A DNA stretch of 64,000 nt, taken from the NCBI GenBank assembly GCA_030144725.1, contig JASKMD010000026.1, positions 2,507,628 to 2,571,627 on the forward strand, in the 5' to 3' direction. A program made the translations under genes and the position numbers. The DNA is from Haematococcus lacustris. Taxonomy: Eukaryota; Chlorophyta; Chlorophyceae; Chlamydomonadales; Haematococcaceae. Within the stretch, counting starts at the first letter, position 1. Each line of letters opens with the position of its first letter. Under the pieces are notes generated by a model, which saw nothing but the letters and a program-made list of their open reading frames with translations, was not told where the DNA came from and made no database searches. Below are positions 13,169 to 22,500 of this stretch, in pieces.

Positions 13169-13385
13169 CCAGCCCCTGATCCTTGTCCTGTGCACTCATG
13201 TCTACCTGCCTGCCCACTGCACCTGCCTAGGGGCTGCTGCTCTAGGTTCCATGCTGCGCGCCGCCTCCAGCCGTGGCGGTGCCCTGCGCCGCCTGTCCCT
13301 GTGCGACAATGGCCTGGAGGCCAGCGTAATGAGGGTGCTGCAGACCGCTGCCTCCGAGTACAAGGGCCTCTCCTTGGTGGTTTGA
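422..13385 (+). CDS. Coiled-coil / leucine-rich-repeat protein, 5' partial, 14 exons seen
   Basis: Exons: 422-568, 643-1176, 1693-1818, 7001-7186, 7602-8231, 8822-9244, 9514-9628, 9951-10196, 10530-10691, 11236-11360, 11689-11780, 11929-11982, 12498-12628, 13231-13385 (TGA). Reading phase agrees across every junction and gives about 1,040 residues. The first five exons encode an Ala/Glu/Gln-rich coiled coil with heptads such as AELTAQLSQQLAAAHEAA. The middle is low complexity. The last five exons encode leucine-rich repeats of the ribonuclease-inhibitor type, for example LRRLKLNGNS joined to IRDAGVGVLARGL, then LQELGLARN, LQELDIGGNDI and LRRLSLCDNGLEASV. Such proteins are usually scaffolds or ligand-recognition proteins; no enzymatic domain is visible. 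A Copia element occupies intron 3. The family is clear but the specific function is unknown. Exon 9 (10530-10691) is the least certain. Confidence 0.75.
1250..1365. repeat. GGGGAA / GGGGGA purine microsatellite
   Basis: About 115 bp of hexanucleotide repeats, all purines on the + strand, in intron 2 of the LRR gene. Open frames through it (EGEGEG on one strand, PSPSPS on the other) are repeat translations and not genes. Confidence 0.95.
2124..2273 (-). repeat. 3' LTR of the Copia element
   Basis: About 150 bp, identical to 6746-6895 except for one A/G difference. On the - strand it begins TGTTGGAG and the shared part ends CTGCCTTTA. The sequence beyond this, 2056-2123, has no partner in the 5' LTR. 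Confidence 0.9.
2315..6724 (-). CDS. Copia Gag-Pol polyprotein (Gag, protease, integrase, reverse transcriptase, RNase H)
   Basis: A single uninterrupted ORF of about 1,469 codons. I start it at the first ATG (6724-6722, MPKSEGG); the frame stays open upstream but has no ATG there. Residue numbers below count from the open frame 11 codons further upstream. Domains in order: Gag; CCHC zinc knuckle CFKCGKRGHIARDC (about 264-277); aspartic protease WLADSGASHH (D428); integrase zinc-binding H569/H574/C607/C610; integrase core D640, D703, E739 (D-D-35-E); reverse transcriptase with YVDD at 1162-1165; RNase H D1330, E1373, D1408. The order integrase before reverse transcriptase defines Copia as opposed to Gypsy. 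It makes the proteins for retrotransposition in cytoplasmic particles. No stop or frameshift is visible, so it may be active. Confidence 0.95.
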   Translation of the reverse strand: MPKSEGGKETPGSQSSAMATLPYISPPILVLNASTSFVEWKGNAQGALMMAGCWSAMCGTDSDPARNERAYAWLLCCCKGHYLSMVQAAKTAPAAWKALLADQQRTGFSHCSELWHQINHLQLGSGESISQLCSRLSDLVLELAEADETVSEAVQVRALLQAVPSLPPYDMAREFITQGADASAPSLADVKRRLQNAEARVRNQQPAQLAAIHAPRRSSASPASSSSRHSAAKPGADPSPSSPSPTALSRVKCFKCGKRGHIARDCKEPSGSSNSGSSSGGGGGAAGGGAGGGSGAPGNRGADKGRAASSATAGLFHAKLMAMQAVPRSGASASGGASGSGGASGSSGSKGGAMHNGAAGGGAGGEVQCCWSHAAGLSSLYPCVSAKPTPSLAAAAQVAAMPRSSGLLSSERFWLADSGASHHITPDRSLLHDFQAVEQPVSLALGKNTARLVAHGVGNVRLVSESGQCFTLRGVLWAPDAAANYLSTVVADLAGWRVVQEGGGIRIEDRANPARFCVKGALVGRSYLIRCSAEPAVVGCEPPATAHAVTAETPQLLHERLGHLSYGAMADLIGKGMVSGVSISAAQCKAAGSGVCPGCAAGKMHRRVADTLPSLAPPVKGVLDLVHTDVCGPFHVASVGGYSYIVTFLDEYSGLSLVECVKAKSDVPGVIISTVQWLETQSDRKLKALRSDNGTEYINQEVRAFLASKGIQHQRSAPYSPEQNGSAERLNRTLIEKVRCMLYTAGLPARLWTEAVRTANHLRNLSPMRGKSATPWELFFGVKPDISALRVFGATAYAHVPQHMRSKLEGKAVQGFLVGYEMGSKAYRVLVPGERIIVTKDVVFDELARGEPLLVSEVAEVMATAEELSVHTPAAEPSPEPATGGAGGEAVGADSSGADSGAGSAASAGGGGAGASAAEPVACPVPLRQSLRLQGLPPAGSLAACVLQLPAAAVPIPHTILEARASALAEQWAVATDAEMESLHGHRTWELVDPPQGCRPLDNRWVFSVKEDSQGHIARLKARLVVKGFIQREGVDFTELHAPVSKHATVRALLATAVAWDMDLEHLDVMTAFLNGYLDEEIYMKQPAGYEDGSARVCRLKRALYGLRQAPRAWHARLKAELEQLGFAASAADSCLFTMVRGDSKVLLAVYVDDCLLAVSKGDAETMAWVKQQLAAVFDIHQLGSAERFLGMEIVRDRAAGRLVLSQKRYAAALVDRFGLADARPKATPLSTSEQLVREGEVVLRMGEHSYAELVGSLMHLAVCTRPDIAHAVGLCAKYMAAPTQQHWQALHGVLRYVASTVSHGLAFGCAEGLVGFCDADFAGDLDTRRSTTGFVFTMHGAAVSWSSRRQPTVAVSTTQAEYMAASAAAKEALWLRVLLADLSVGSAVEPVTIMCDNEAAITLIKHPIASARSKHIDVLHHFVRERAARGELVFKYLASGANVADAMTKALPGVKYEFCKSGMGMVKL
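6731..6745 (-). promoter_or_regulatory. Primer-binding site matching an internal part of initiator tRNA-Met
   Basis: Directly inside the 5' LTR the - strand reads GGTTATGGGCCCACA. It is complementary to the anticodon stem-loop of initiator tRNA-Met (GGGCCCAUAACC, with the CAU anticodon), the half-tRNA priming known for Drosophila copia. It is not the usual 3'-end primer TGGTATCAGAGC. Confidence 0.75.
6746..6895 (-). repeat. 5' LTR of the Copia element
   Basis: Direct repeat of 2124-2273 with one mismatch. On the - strand it starts TGTTGGAG at 6895 and abuts the primer-binding site at 6746. Confidence 0.92.
8700..8812. repeat. CCTG-rich tract in intron
   Basis: Irregular (CCTG/CCCA)n tract before the acceptor of LRR-gene exon 6. 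A similar tract precedes exon 8 (about 9855-9905). These pyrimidine-rich runs may serve as polypyrimidine tracts. Confidence 0.7.
10317..10400 (+). repeat. Intronic dispersed repeat, copy 1
   Basis: Similar to 26700-26785 in the cyclase gene. Both contain AGCTCCT, TCAATGC or TTAATGC, GCCGGCT and a CTTCTTC-rich end, in the same orientation, and both lie in introns. It looks like a short interspersed element, family not recognised. Confidence 0.6.
12285..12425. repeat. Short tandem repeat, about 34-bp unit
   Basis: Four or so units containing CAACTCAAACTCAATGCAAC followed by ACAGCCCACACACC, in the intron before LRR-gene exon 13. Confidence 0.75.
13083..13170. repeat. (CCTG)n microsatellite
   Basis: About 22 uninterrupted tetranucleotide copies in the last intron of the LRR gene, about 60 bp before the terminal exon acceptor. 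Confidence 0.95.
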
Positions 13386-14349
13386 CGAACAGCGCAAACA
13401 CTCCACCTCACGCAGGGTTGTGGCAACCTGTGGCAACGACATCCTTCATAGTTTGACAAGCAGCCTGAACTATGTCACCAGTCGAAGCTGTCGTGGGTCA
13501 GCCCTCAATTCCAAGCAACAGTACAGAAGAGGATTGCACATAGTCATGACAGGCACCAAGACAGGCACCAACACACACATAGACGGAAGGCAGCAGTATA
13601 GAGCCTGGAGTAGACACGGACGTGGGCTCAACACGTTCGTGATGTAGGAGGTCAAACCGACTTTGGAGTTAGCATCTGTCCCATTGTTTTGTATCGCCGC
13701 CACAACGCACAGTGGCTCTGCCTGTTGCACTACTTTGGGTGACCTGGACTGAAGCTGTGGGTGAGCTGTGTAGTGTATCTAGGCTATCTACCCAGTTACC
13801 CAATGAACCCTAGTCTGTAATGATATAATGCCGTAAAGCCGGATGTGTCCTCCAGCACGGCCTCTCCGCTTGGATGGTGTTGCTGAACCGGGTGCAACCG
13901 AGGTTGCTTCAACATGTTTGTAGTAGCTGAGTGAGATCACCCACAGGCAGACATGTTGTTCCATGTTGAACAGGTTTTGTTTGCCTGTTGCACTCCTTAT
14001 AGCTGCTAGGCACTACCACCTCATGATAGGACGTTTTGTGCACGTCAATTGACACTGCTCGACTAGGGTTTATTCCAGAGACTGTGGCGACTTTCTAGGG
14101 TCGGCATCGGACATGCCCTGCCATTGTTTCACATTGGATGCGGCGCTGCTGGTGCATCTCCATATATATACGCTCACCACCAAACCTTAACCCAGCTACA
14201 ACATCAAATGGAAGAACGAATAGCATGAAAAGACAGCAATAAGCATGTTCGCCCCCCTGTCGTGACCATGTGCAGTGTCATGACTCATGAGATTCTGCAA
14301 CGAAATTGAGTTTGAATGTGTCTATATATGATGGAGCCCAGGCTTAAAC
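13282..14349 (+). repeat. Segmental duplication, source copy: LRR terminal exon plus 3' flank
   Basis: Homologous to 31602-32765 in the cyclase gene, same orientation. The shared part covers the end of the LRR terminal exon (LRRLSLCDNGLEAS to the stop), the 3' flank, and a tail ending in GTGTCTATATATGATG. The middle (about 13726-13795) is not shared with the other copy; instead it matches 24081-24150. The tail motif recurs at 24786-24823, and inverted relatives lie at about 25800-25930 and 56500-56660, so the 3' flank itself contains a dispersed mobile repeat. Confidence 0.85.
13816..13820 (+). terminator. Candidate polyadenylation signal TGTAA for the LRR gene
   Basis: TGTAA is the usual poly(A) signal of chlamydomonadalean algae. 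This copy lies about 430 bp after the stop codon. The distance is long, so confidence is modest. Confidence 0.35.
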
Positions 14350-14408
14350 TCTGATGCAGACGGTGGGTATTGAGGCAGAGTCTCGATTAATCTGCCACAC
14401 AGAAGCTA

Positions 14409-14549
14409 ATGATAGACGTCAGCTTCAAGCCGAGCAAGCTGGTGGACCTGTGCGAGGTGTGTGCGAGTCGGGCTGTAGCCCAGCTGCTGGCCTGTCTTCT
14501 GCTGGCCAACCACCATGTGAAACCTAGCCGGGTGGCACATCACCTCTGA
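14409..14549 (+). other. 46-codon open frame, coding status unknown
   Basis: ATG to TGA, starting MIDVSFKPSKLVDLCEVC. The amino-acid composition looks coding-like, but there is no recognised family. It may be a stray exon carried with the surrounding repeats. Confidence 0.2.
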
Positions 14550-14591
14550 AAACCTCAAGGCTCCCTGTCAAATACCACAGCTGTGACAAGC

Positions 14592-14645
14592 TTTCAAAGG
14601 GGGCATAGCTACTCCAAGTTGGAGTAGCTATACCCCCTACTCTTT
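14592..14645. repeat. Short perfect hairpin
   Basis: CATAGCTACTCCAA directly followed by TTGGAGTAGCTATA, flanked by G-rich and C-rich arms, so about 19 bp pairs with almost no loop. It sits between two convergent genes. It could be a foldback remnant or an RNA 3'-end structure. Confidence 0.7.
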
Positions 14646-14722
14646 GAAGCCCAGTTTGAAGTCATGACCCTAGATGGCCTTCAACTCATATCGCAAGTGC
14701 CCCCGCTCCCTCCCTCCTCCGC

Positions 14723-17700
14723 CTATCTCAGCCCCACCCTGCTCCACCTCTCCCTCTCTTCCTGTCCCGCTCCGTTCCAGACAGCCTGTGGTCCCAGCCC
14801 CACCAGCTCGGCCCCAAGACGCCACACCCAGCCCCAGGACCAGGGGCCACTTGCCTCCTCCTCAACCTGCCCTGGGCCGACTGTCCTAGACCTTGTCCGT
14901 GCTGCACTGGCCTGTTGGCGATGAGGCGGTGGCATCTTGTGGGGATTGCAACGCTGCACACCAGGCATTGGCCCCGCTGCTGCTGACCATCGTCCTGATG
15001 TCACAAGGGTCGTGGGTGCTGCTGGCCTGATGGGTTGCACTCCTGTCGCCTCAATGCTACCGGCTGCTGGTCTCATCATGTGCACATCGTTGCCGGGTTG
15101 CGGGCTCGCGTGAGCGCGACTTGGGGTGTGGTTGGAAGGCATGCCTGGGTGAAGCGGGCGGGGCAGCGGGTCCTTGGGGCTGCCGCACGATGCAGCACCC
15201 AGGGAAGCACCTGCTTGCCATGCACCCCGCGTGAACTCATTGCACGGGCCCTCGCAAGCAGCCCGGCAGCTGACGGCACGCTGCAGGCCGGGTTGCGGTC
15301 TGGCCAACGCTGCCTCCGCTCGCTGCTGCCGCTGCAGGAGCCGGGTCTGCCGCTGTATGACCGCGTCATGCCTCGTGTCGCAGAATCCGCCACCGGCGCT
15401 GCCGGGAGTAGAGGGTCGCCACCATCGAGTGCGAGGGTCGCTGGGTGGCCGCGCATGAGCCTGCCCGTCTTGCTGCGATGGACTGCTGACTGCGGTCATC
15501 AACGCGATGCTGACGCCGGGCTGCAGATGCCTGAGGGCATCAGGGTGGAGCTCCAGCGCTGCAGGCAGGGCCCTGCCGGCTATGAGGCCGCTGGGCTGTG
15601 CCTTGAGTGGCGTGACTGATAGCCATGTCTTAGGGCATTGGGCTACTGGGCCTGAGCCAATGCCAAGGCAGTGCTGTAGTGGTAGTCCAAAGCACGGCAT
15701 GCCAGGCTTTGCAATGGTGCACGCCCCTGCAGCGTGCGCTATGGGGCCCAGGGCAGCTGCAGCCTGCAGTGGCTGCCAGGCTTGCCTGGGGCCACAGCTG
15801 GAGCCATTGCTGCAGCCTGCCACCTTGCTCAAGGGCTGGCCATGTGGCAGCGGCTCTGGGCTGAACACAGCACCTTGAGGTATGGAGGTGCACGTGTTGG
15901 CCGCAGGGCTGCTGAGGAAGGTGCTGTGTGGTGGTGCTGGCTGCAAGGCGTGACTGTCAGCTGAGGCCAGCACTCGCTGCTTGTTCGCCAAGGCTGACAA
16001 CAACTGCTGTGGCAGGTGCGCTGCAGGTGGCAGCTGTGGCAGAGGTTGCTGCTTCTGTTGAGGTCGCGGAGCCTGTTGCTGATGCAGAGGCTGCTGCAGC
16101 TGGTGTGACTGGAGCTGACTGCTTGAATCAGGCTCCTCCTTGCCGCCACTGCTCCTAGCAGTGCTGGAAAAGCTGGAGATGCTGGACCTGCTGGTTCGCC
16201 CCTCTGCAGGCAGCCTGTTGAAGGCCGCAGACAGCCCACCTGGCCCCACCGCTTGCCTTTGCTGTCGCAGGGCATCAGCTGACAGGACTGCCTCTCTCGT
16301 CATGCCCGTTGGCCCCATGCCGACCAGGAGCTGTGCTGTTGTGCGTGTCTCAGGCTGACTTGAGAGATCAACTCCTTCCTTTGGAAAACTATGGACCTGG
16401 GGCCGGCTGGGGCTGGCCTGAGGTGGGCAGGTGCCCGGTAGCTGATGGAGGTCCTGAGGGTGGTCCTGGTGCAAGGTGCTACAGGGTCCAGGAGGAGCCT
16501 GACTGGGCCCAGTCAGTGGCAGCAGCTGTGCAGGGCTGCGGTAGGGTTGCCAATGGTCCATGACCGGGGATGGGCAGGCCTCGTCTGCAGTCATACACAG
16601 CCCACACGCCAGGCTGTCAGTGTAGGCATATGCATGTGGGCAGTCAGTCCATGTATGCGTGCCAGGCATCACACAATGCTGGCCTTTACAGAATAGCGGC
16701 AAGAAAAATAAACACGTCCTCTCACTCCAATTTCCCTATTGTGATAGGCGCAGGCACACAGGGTTAGCACAAACGAAGGAGCTGAGTTAGCACAAACTAA
16801 GGAGTCCATCAGGCTAGCCTTACTAACGTTTTCCATGTGCAGCATGACATCCCAAATAGCCCCAGGCACTTGACGTACTTGCCCTGCTGTGCCCCACTGT
16901 GCCTCTAGCTGAAGCTCTCAGCCTGAGGCTGCGCACCTGAGCCCGAGCAGCTGCTGTCTTGAGCGCATGTGTAGCCTTGGAGCTGGTCACAGCTGCCCCC
17001 TTCAGGGGCCCGGCCACCAGGGTGCGCCTGACAGCATGTGGCTAGGGCATCAGCCTCAGGGGCTTGCTGGCCTCCAGACCGGATGACGCCGCCTGCCTCC
17101 CCGGAGTTCTGCCCGGCGGCTTGCAGCTGGTGGCGCCTCAGGGCCATGTGCTGACGCAGGCTGCGCAGACTCTACACAGCAGGTGACGGGCACACACAGA
17201 GGGTGATGAGGGCACATGGAATCTGTAGCATGAGGCAGTAAGAATAGAGGGTTGATGGGTGAAGGTAGGGCATAATGGCTTCAGTGCAGCAGGCAGATGC
17301 GGGTGAGGCTAGGGGATAAGTGAGCTAGACAGGCAGCCCAGCAGGCAAGTTGTAGTTAATAAGCAGGCTAATCATTACTGACCAATATGTTGCATTGTAC
17401 TAGTGCGGCAGAGCACTGGCATGGGCATGCATGGATGCATATGCATGCATGGACGGATTTGCTTTCCTTCCTGCGACAGGTTGGCCTGGCAGCCATACCA
17501 AGCTGATGATGTAGTCACACAAGAAAGCAAAAACGAGCAACATACTCACTTGCAGCGGGTGTGACTTTCGCATAGCTGCTGCCCCTGCTCGAGCCGCACT
17601 GGCCCCTTGAGACTGATGGCTGAGGGGCATCTTAGTGCAGGAGGAGGGTGAGGAGGGGGCTAGCTGCGCCAGCTCTTCAGCTGGTCGCACTATGCAGGAG

Positions 17701-18707
17701 AAGGCAGGGGGCAGAGCTGCATCGCAGACCGGGTCCGCCAGCAGCTGGGCGTCAGGCTTTTGGTGGTGGGGAGTCAAGCGGGTAGGGGGTGGGTCGACTG
17801 GGTGAGGGCAGCTTAGGGTGGCAGCCCAGCAGGCAGGTGCGTTGCCATTGGTGGGAGGTGAGGGACCAGGGCCAGGAATGTGGCTGGGACCCCCTTGGGG
17901 CTTCAGGAATGCGCTTAGGGGGGCAGCCGGCGCAGAAGCCATGAGGTGGATGGCACCCCTGCAGCCACCCCTCACTAGCCACCCGCCTGCCCCTCCGCCG
18001 CCACTGCTTGCTTGCCCCTGGCTGCCAGAAGCCTGTTGTTGGCGGGTCAGGGCTGGAGGGAAAGGGGCAGGTGGTTCAAGAGGCTGTGGGGGCCAGAGGG
18101 CATGGGCTGCTGCAGTGTGGCTTAGGGGGGCCACTGCGGAACTCAGGTGAGGGTGCTGGCTGGGGCCCGGGGTGCAGGGGGTGGAGGGGCAGGCCTGCAA
18201 GGGAGGGCTGCTGCTGGGAGGCGCAGCTGGGCCACCCTGGCTGGGCTGCACCTGGGCATGGTCTACCTGGCAGCTGTTGGCCTGCCGAGTTGTCGTGCCA
18301 GCTGGCAGTTGCTGCCCCGCAGGCATGGTCAGGAGGAGTGGCCAAGGCTGGCAAGCGCTGAAAGGAAGGCAGCTACGGAGGTGCTGCTGCTCATGATGTG
18401 TAGCTAGCGATGCTGCCATTGACAGCTTGGCAGGAGGGGCGCCTCTGCACTTTTTGCTGTCGCAGCCCCTGACACCAGTGGTGCCATGCGAATGAGTGTG
18501 CACATCTTGCATGTCGCTGTTGCTTGGGACACACGTGCATGCAGCAGTTTGGTGGCTGGGAGTGCTCTCCCACCGGCACTGGGTGCACTGGAGGTGGCAG
18601 GCTGGCAGGGATCCCTGCCCCAGGCTGACCAACAGGGAGTAATCTTGGGTGGATGCAGATCCGTGCACGTCAGTGGAGGTTAGCGACTTGCCACAGTGAA
18701 GGTCCAT
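14723..18707 (-). CDS. Pro/Gln/Ser/Ala-rich protein of unknown function, 3 exons
   Basis: Exons on the - strand: 18707-17550, 17171-16937, 16584-14723 (TAG). The splice sites (GTGAGT donor, TGTGTAG acceptor, GTGCGC donor, CTGCAG acceptor) keep one frame of about 1,084 codons. The product is rich in Pro, Gln, Ser, Ala and His, with runs such as LQQPLHQQQAPRPQQKQQ and no recognised domain; a possible basic helix lies in exon 2 (SLRSLRQHMALRRHQLQ). It may be a disordered regulatory protein, but that is inference. Its start faces the receptor cyclase gene across 0.8 kb. A related inverted copy of part of exon 3 lies in NLR intron 1 (38575-39190), which argues that exon 3 is real, mobile-associated, or both. 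The ATG at 18707 is the first in the open frame; upstream exons are possible. Confidence 0.5.
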
Positions 18708-19525
18708 GTGCGTCAGAAATAGAGAGGCCCGGTACCTTTGTGCAGCTGCTTCAACAATGATCCGTGGGCAATAAACTTGGGAGCCTGGCCATGCGCCTAA
18801 TGCTCAGCTGGCGCTTGCACGCCCGGCCACCGCAACTAAGCGGAATGACTGCAATGTGCCAGCGGGCTGGGCTGTGTCTGGGCGGGACGAAGGGCTGCGA
18901 CGAAGGAGCTGGACCGGAGTTCAAGCAGCCACGGAGACGCTTCCAGCTAGAGTTCAAGGTAGTGTTCAAGTGTGCGGCCCTCTGTTGCGGGCATCGCTTG
19001 AACTGGTGCCTCTATGAGTTCTGTGGAAGTTGAATCGACAGAGGGCGGCCCAGCCATGCCAAACCCGGGCAGGCGAGGCAGCGCTGGGTCTGCGTGCGTG
19101 ACAGCGGCCTTTTGCGGTAGTGGCAACAGCGGCAACAGCGGCATCAATTGTATTGCAGAGTTTATGCATAGGATAGGGCTCGAGCAGTCTTTGGTTCACA
19201 TCGTTATAGTGAGGTGTAAGGGGCCCCCGCACATACAGGTTCATGACCCCTATAGTCCGGCGAGAAAGGGTACAAGCGTCTCCTGCTACTGTAGGTTGTG
19301 ATAAGTGGTCCCAGCGGACTAGCGCCGCGGCTCTCGCTCTACTTCATCACAGTCCACCTGCCCTGCAAGCATGCTTCCGCGATACCTGCACACGACTGGA
19401 TCCAACATGCGGGAGAATGCAAGCAAGCCCACATGCAACCTTCCCGGTCTAGCTTGCAACAGACCATTCGACGTGTCGCGTACGCTATTGACTGAAATAG
19501 CTTACCCGTTACAGTTTGCTTAGTG
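18708..19525. promoter_or_regulatory. Divergent intergenic region (candidate bidirectional promoter)
   Basis: About 0.8 kb between the - strand Pro/Gln gene and the + strand cyclase gene. I see no gene and no certain TATA box. Small open frames here are unsupported. Confidence 0.35.
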
Positions 19526-22500
19526 ATGTTCGTCTTGCCGGGGTACACGCCTCGACGGGTGCCCGCAAACATGCTAGTTGCATTGCTTGCACTGGCTACC
19601 ATCGTGCCATTGGCTGCTGTTGAAGACCAGGTCGCTAACACCCAGTGCTTTGCCAAGACCGCGGCTTTTGTTGCGTCCGTTATGGACAGGTGCATTGCTC
19701 GCACCTACACTCGTAGCTGATATCCGGGCGTCCAGCGTCCAAGGTGTCCAACGTTTCCGTGTTTTAGGCATTTCGTGGCGTGCAACCAGAGTGCCGAGCA
19801 GCTAGGGCAGTTCCTGCAAGACAGCACAAACAGTCTACTGGCAGAGTGTGCTGCTGGCTCAGAGCCGCTACGGGTAAGTCACAGCTGTAGTTGTGTGGGT
19901 GGGATATTCTTGCTTGGGGAGGAGTGCTGGTCCCTCAGATGTGCATTACATTAAACAACTTGCCAAGCTGTATGGCTGCAGCCATTGAGCCTTCTTGTAC
20001 AAGCCACCACGACAACCATCATGGCACAAGTGGTGCAACCCTTTACTTCTGCAACTAAGATACCCGTGGCTGTGAAAGGGGCAGCCATCGCCCAGATTTC
20101 CTTTTACATCATCCAAGCCATGCGTTCCACGGTGAGCTGCAATAGACAACTGTGAGATGGGGCAGGGCACAACAGACACGATTGGGGCAGGGCACAACAG
20201 CCTTGCAGGAGCAACAGATGAAGTCAATGGAGTGCGACCACATGACACACAGGCACCAGGCATAGGGCGATGATATTATCATCTGATAATCGACAAGCCA
20301 TTGCCACAGGATACTAGCATCATAAGTCTGTCCGGGACTCGTACCCAGCCTCAGATCACCTCACTACATTACACTTCTCATGGGGTGATTTAGATCTCTC
20401 AGCCAGCATTAGCTCAGCCTTACATGGTCATGTAACACACAGGACACGAGCTGACTGTATTGACTGTTGTCAATGCAGACCGTGCATACCTTATTGTGAG
20501 GTGCCCTTTCATTGTAGGTCAATGACTCAGCCTTCAACATCTCGTCTGCCCAGTATGACGTGGTGTTGTTCCCCTCCAACTTCTTGGGGGATCTTGGTGC
20601 TGCGGGTGCCCTGGCCAGCCTGCTGCCCTTCATTGACGGCGATGTCCAGCAGGTGGGCGAAAGCTGAGCTGCAGTCCTCAGGGGTGCCTGGCTCCCATGC
20701 TCCATGCAGCCAGTGCCGCCACAGGCTCTCAAGCCACCTTGCATGCAGCCTGCCCTTGGCCTGAGTCTGTGGTGCCTGTTCAGGTGGTGGCCTGGCCCGA
20801 CCTGCCTCCATACACCACCGCCCTCAGCTGCAGATTTAAACAGGAGGTGGGTGTGCACCTCACACAGCTGGCAGCACTGTCAGCCTAGGGCCAGGAGTAT
20901 CCAGTGACAAGTCACTAACACTTAGAGTATTGAATCGATGGCTTTCACACGCAACTTAGGGTTCTCAAAGACACAGGGTGCATTTGCTGGCCCCTTTCAC
21001 ATTACCCAAGCAACCAACCCTCATGAGCACACCTCCTACCACTTCACACCTGCTCCTTGCCCTACGCAAGCAAGGAAGTGTGTTGCATGTGGTATAGCCT
21101 GTCTCTCCTAGGGTCTCGCCATCAGCCACCAGTCACTGAGGTGGCATACTGCAACCCAGCCTGGACTGTGCCACAGAGCTAGCAGCATTTGTTGACACCA
21201 TCAACACCACCCTACACTGGTGCTACACTTCTTCCACCCTCCCTGCCACCAAGTCAAGAATTAGAGGGTGTGCACTAAGGCAGGGATTTAGGCACTGAGA
21301 TGGTTGAACTCCACCTTGCCACAACAAACAGCTGTTGTGCATCTTCTTGCTGGCATGGTGCTAAGGTGCTGGCATGGTGTTAAGGTGTAAGCTCATGGGA
21401 GCTCCAGTGGTGTCATGTGGTGTAATGTCTTGCTCAGGTGCTGGGCGTGCCCACCCTGGAGTACCCCCTCCTCATGTATGTCAACTGGCCGCTGCTCAGC
21501 TACGCCTACAATCTCACCCGGCCTGTGGTGGGCGAGGCAGGTCAACTGTCCTTCTACCCGGACACCTGGCAGGAGCTGGTGGCGGTGATGCGGCATGTGA
21601 ACGCCACGGCCAGCGACCCAGTGACGGGCAAACCCAGGCATGCTTTGTGCATCCCTGCTGCCACCGACGTCAGTGTGGTCATGTATGCGGTGATGGACAG
21701 CATCATGCAGACAGGCGGCGTGACCCAGGGCTGGCTGTATGACCCAATGACCCTGGAACCCCTAACAAACAACACCGCCATGCAGCAGGTGAGCGGGTAG
21801 CCTATGGTGCTACACAGCAGCAGCCATGCAGCAGGTGAGCGGGCAGCGTTGGTCTATTCGACAGCCAGACACTACATAGAGCCCTATCTTTTCAAGACAT
21901 GCTTCAGGCAATGCCGAACACTATCCCCCTTGCCACACCTCCTCCCACTCCACACCCGCTCCTTGCCTTACACAAGGGACGAATTGTGTGGTGTGTAGTG
22001 AAAGCATGCCTCCCCTGCCTGCAGGTGTTGAGCATCATGTGGGACCTGTCTCCCTTCTTACGCTCCTTTGAGGCTGTGCAAGGCGAGCTAAACTCTGAGA
22101 TCGACTTGAGCAAATGTGCCATCACGCTGGCCGGGCCATCCGTGTTCAAAACCTTGCACCCCATCTACAGCAACAGGGCGTACATGGGGTGAGCGGAGGC
22201 AGCCTCTGTGGCAGCCTGATCCTAGCTGTCCTCAAATCTTGTGACGCCATTGTCTTGCTGCTGATGGTGCGTGATGGCTCACCTGCTCTTGTCCCTCCTT
22301 GCAGGCACCTCACCATGTCTCCCCTGCCCGCCAGCACTGAGGTGTTGGACCGCAGCACCATGCAGCTGGTGCCCTGTACTGCCCAGCTGTGTAACAACAA
22401 ACGGGCAGCAATGTGAGTAGGGAGATGTAGCCATCTTGAGGTGTACCACACCTGCTCCTGGTGGTTGCCCCTCTCAAGCGGTGTTGGGCAGTGGCGCATG

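Noticed and set aside
15035..15619. 194-codon + strand ORF
   Set aside because: Antisense to exon 3 of the Pro/Gln-rich gene, which has consistent splice phases.
20260..20370. tRNA gene in a cyclase intron
   Set aside because: A T-arm-like GGGTACGAGTCCC is visible on the - strand, but no acceptor stem or anticodon arm.
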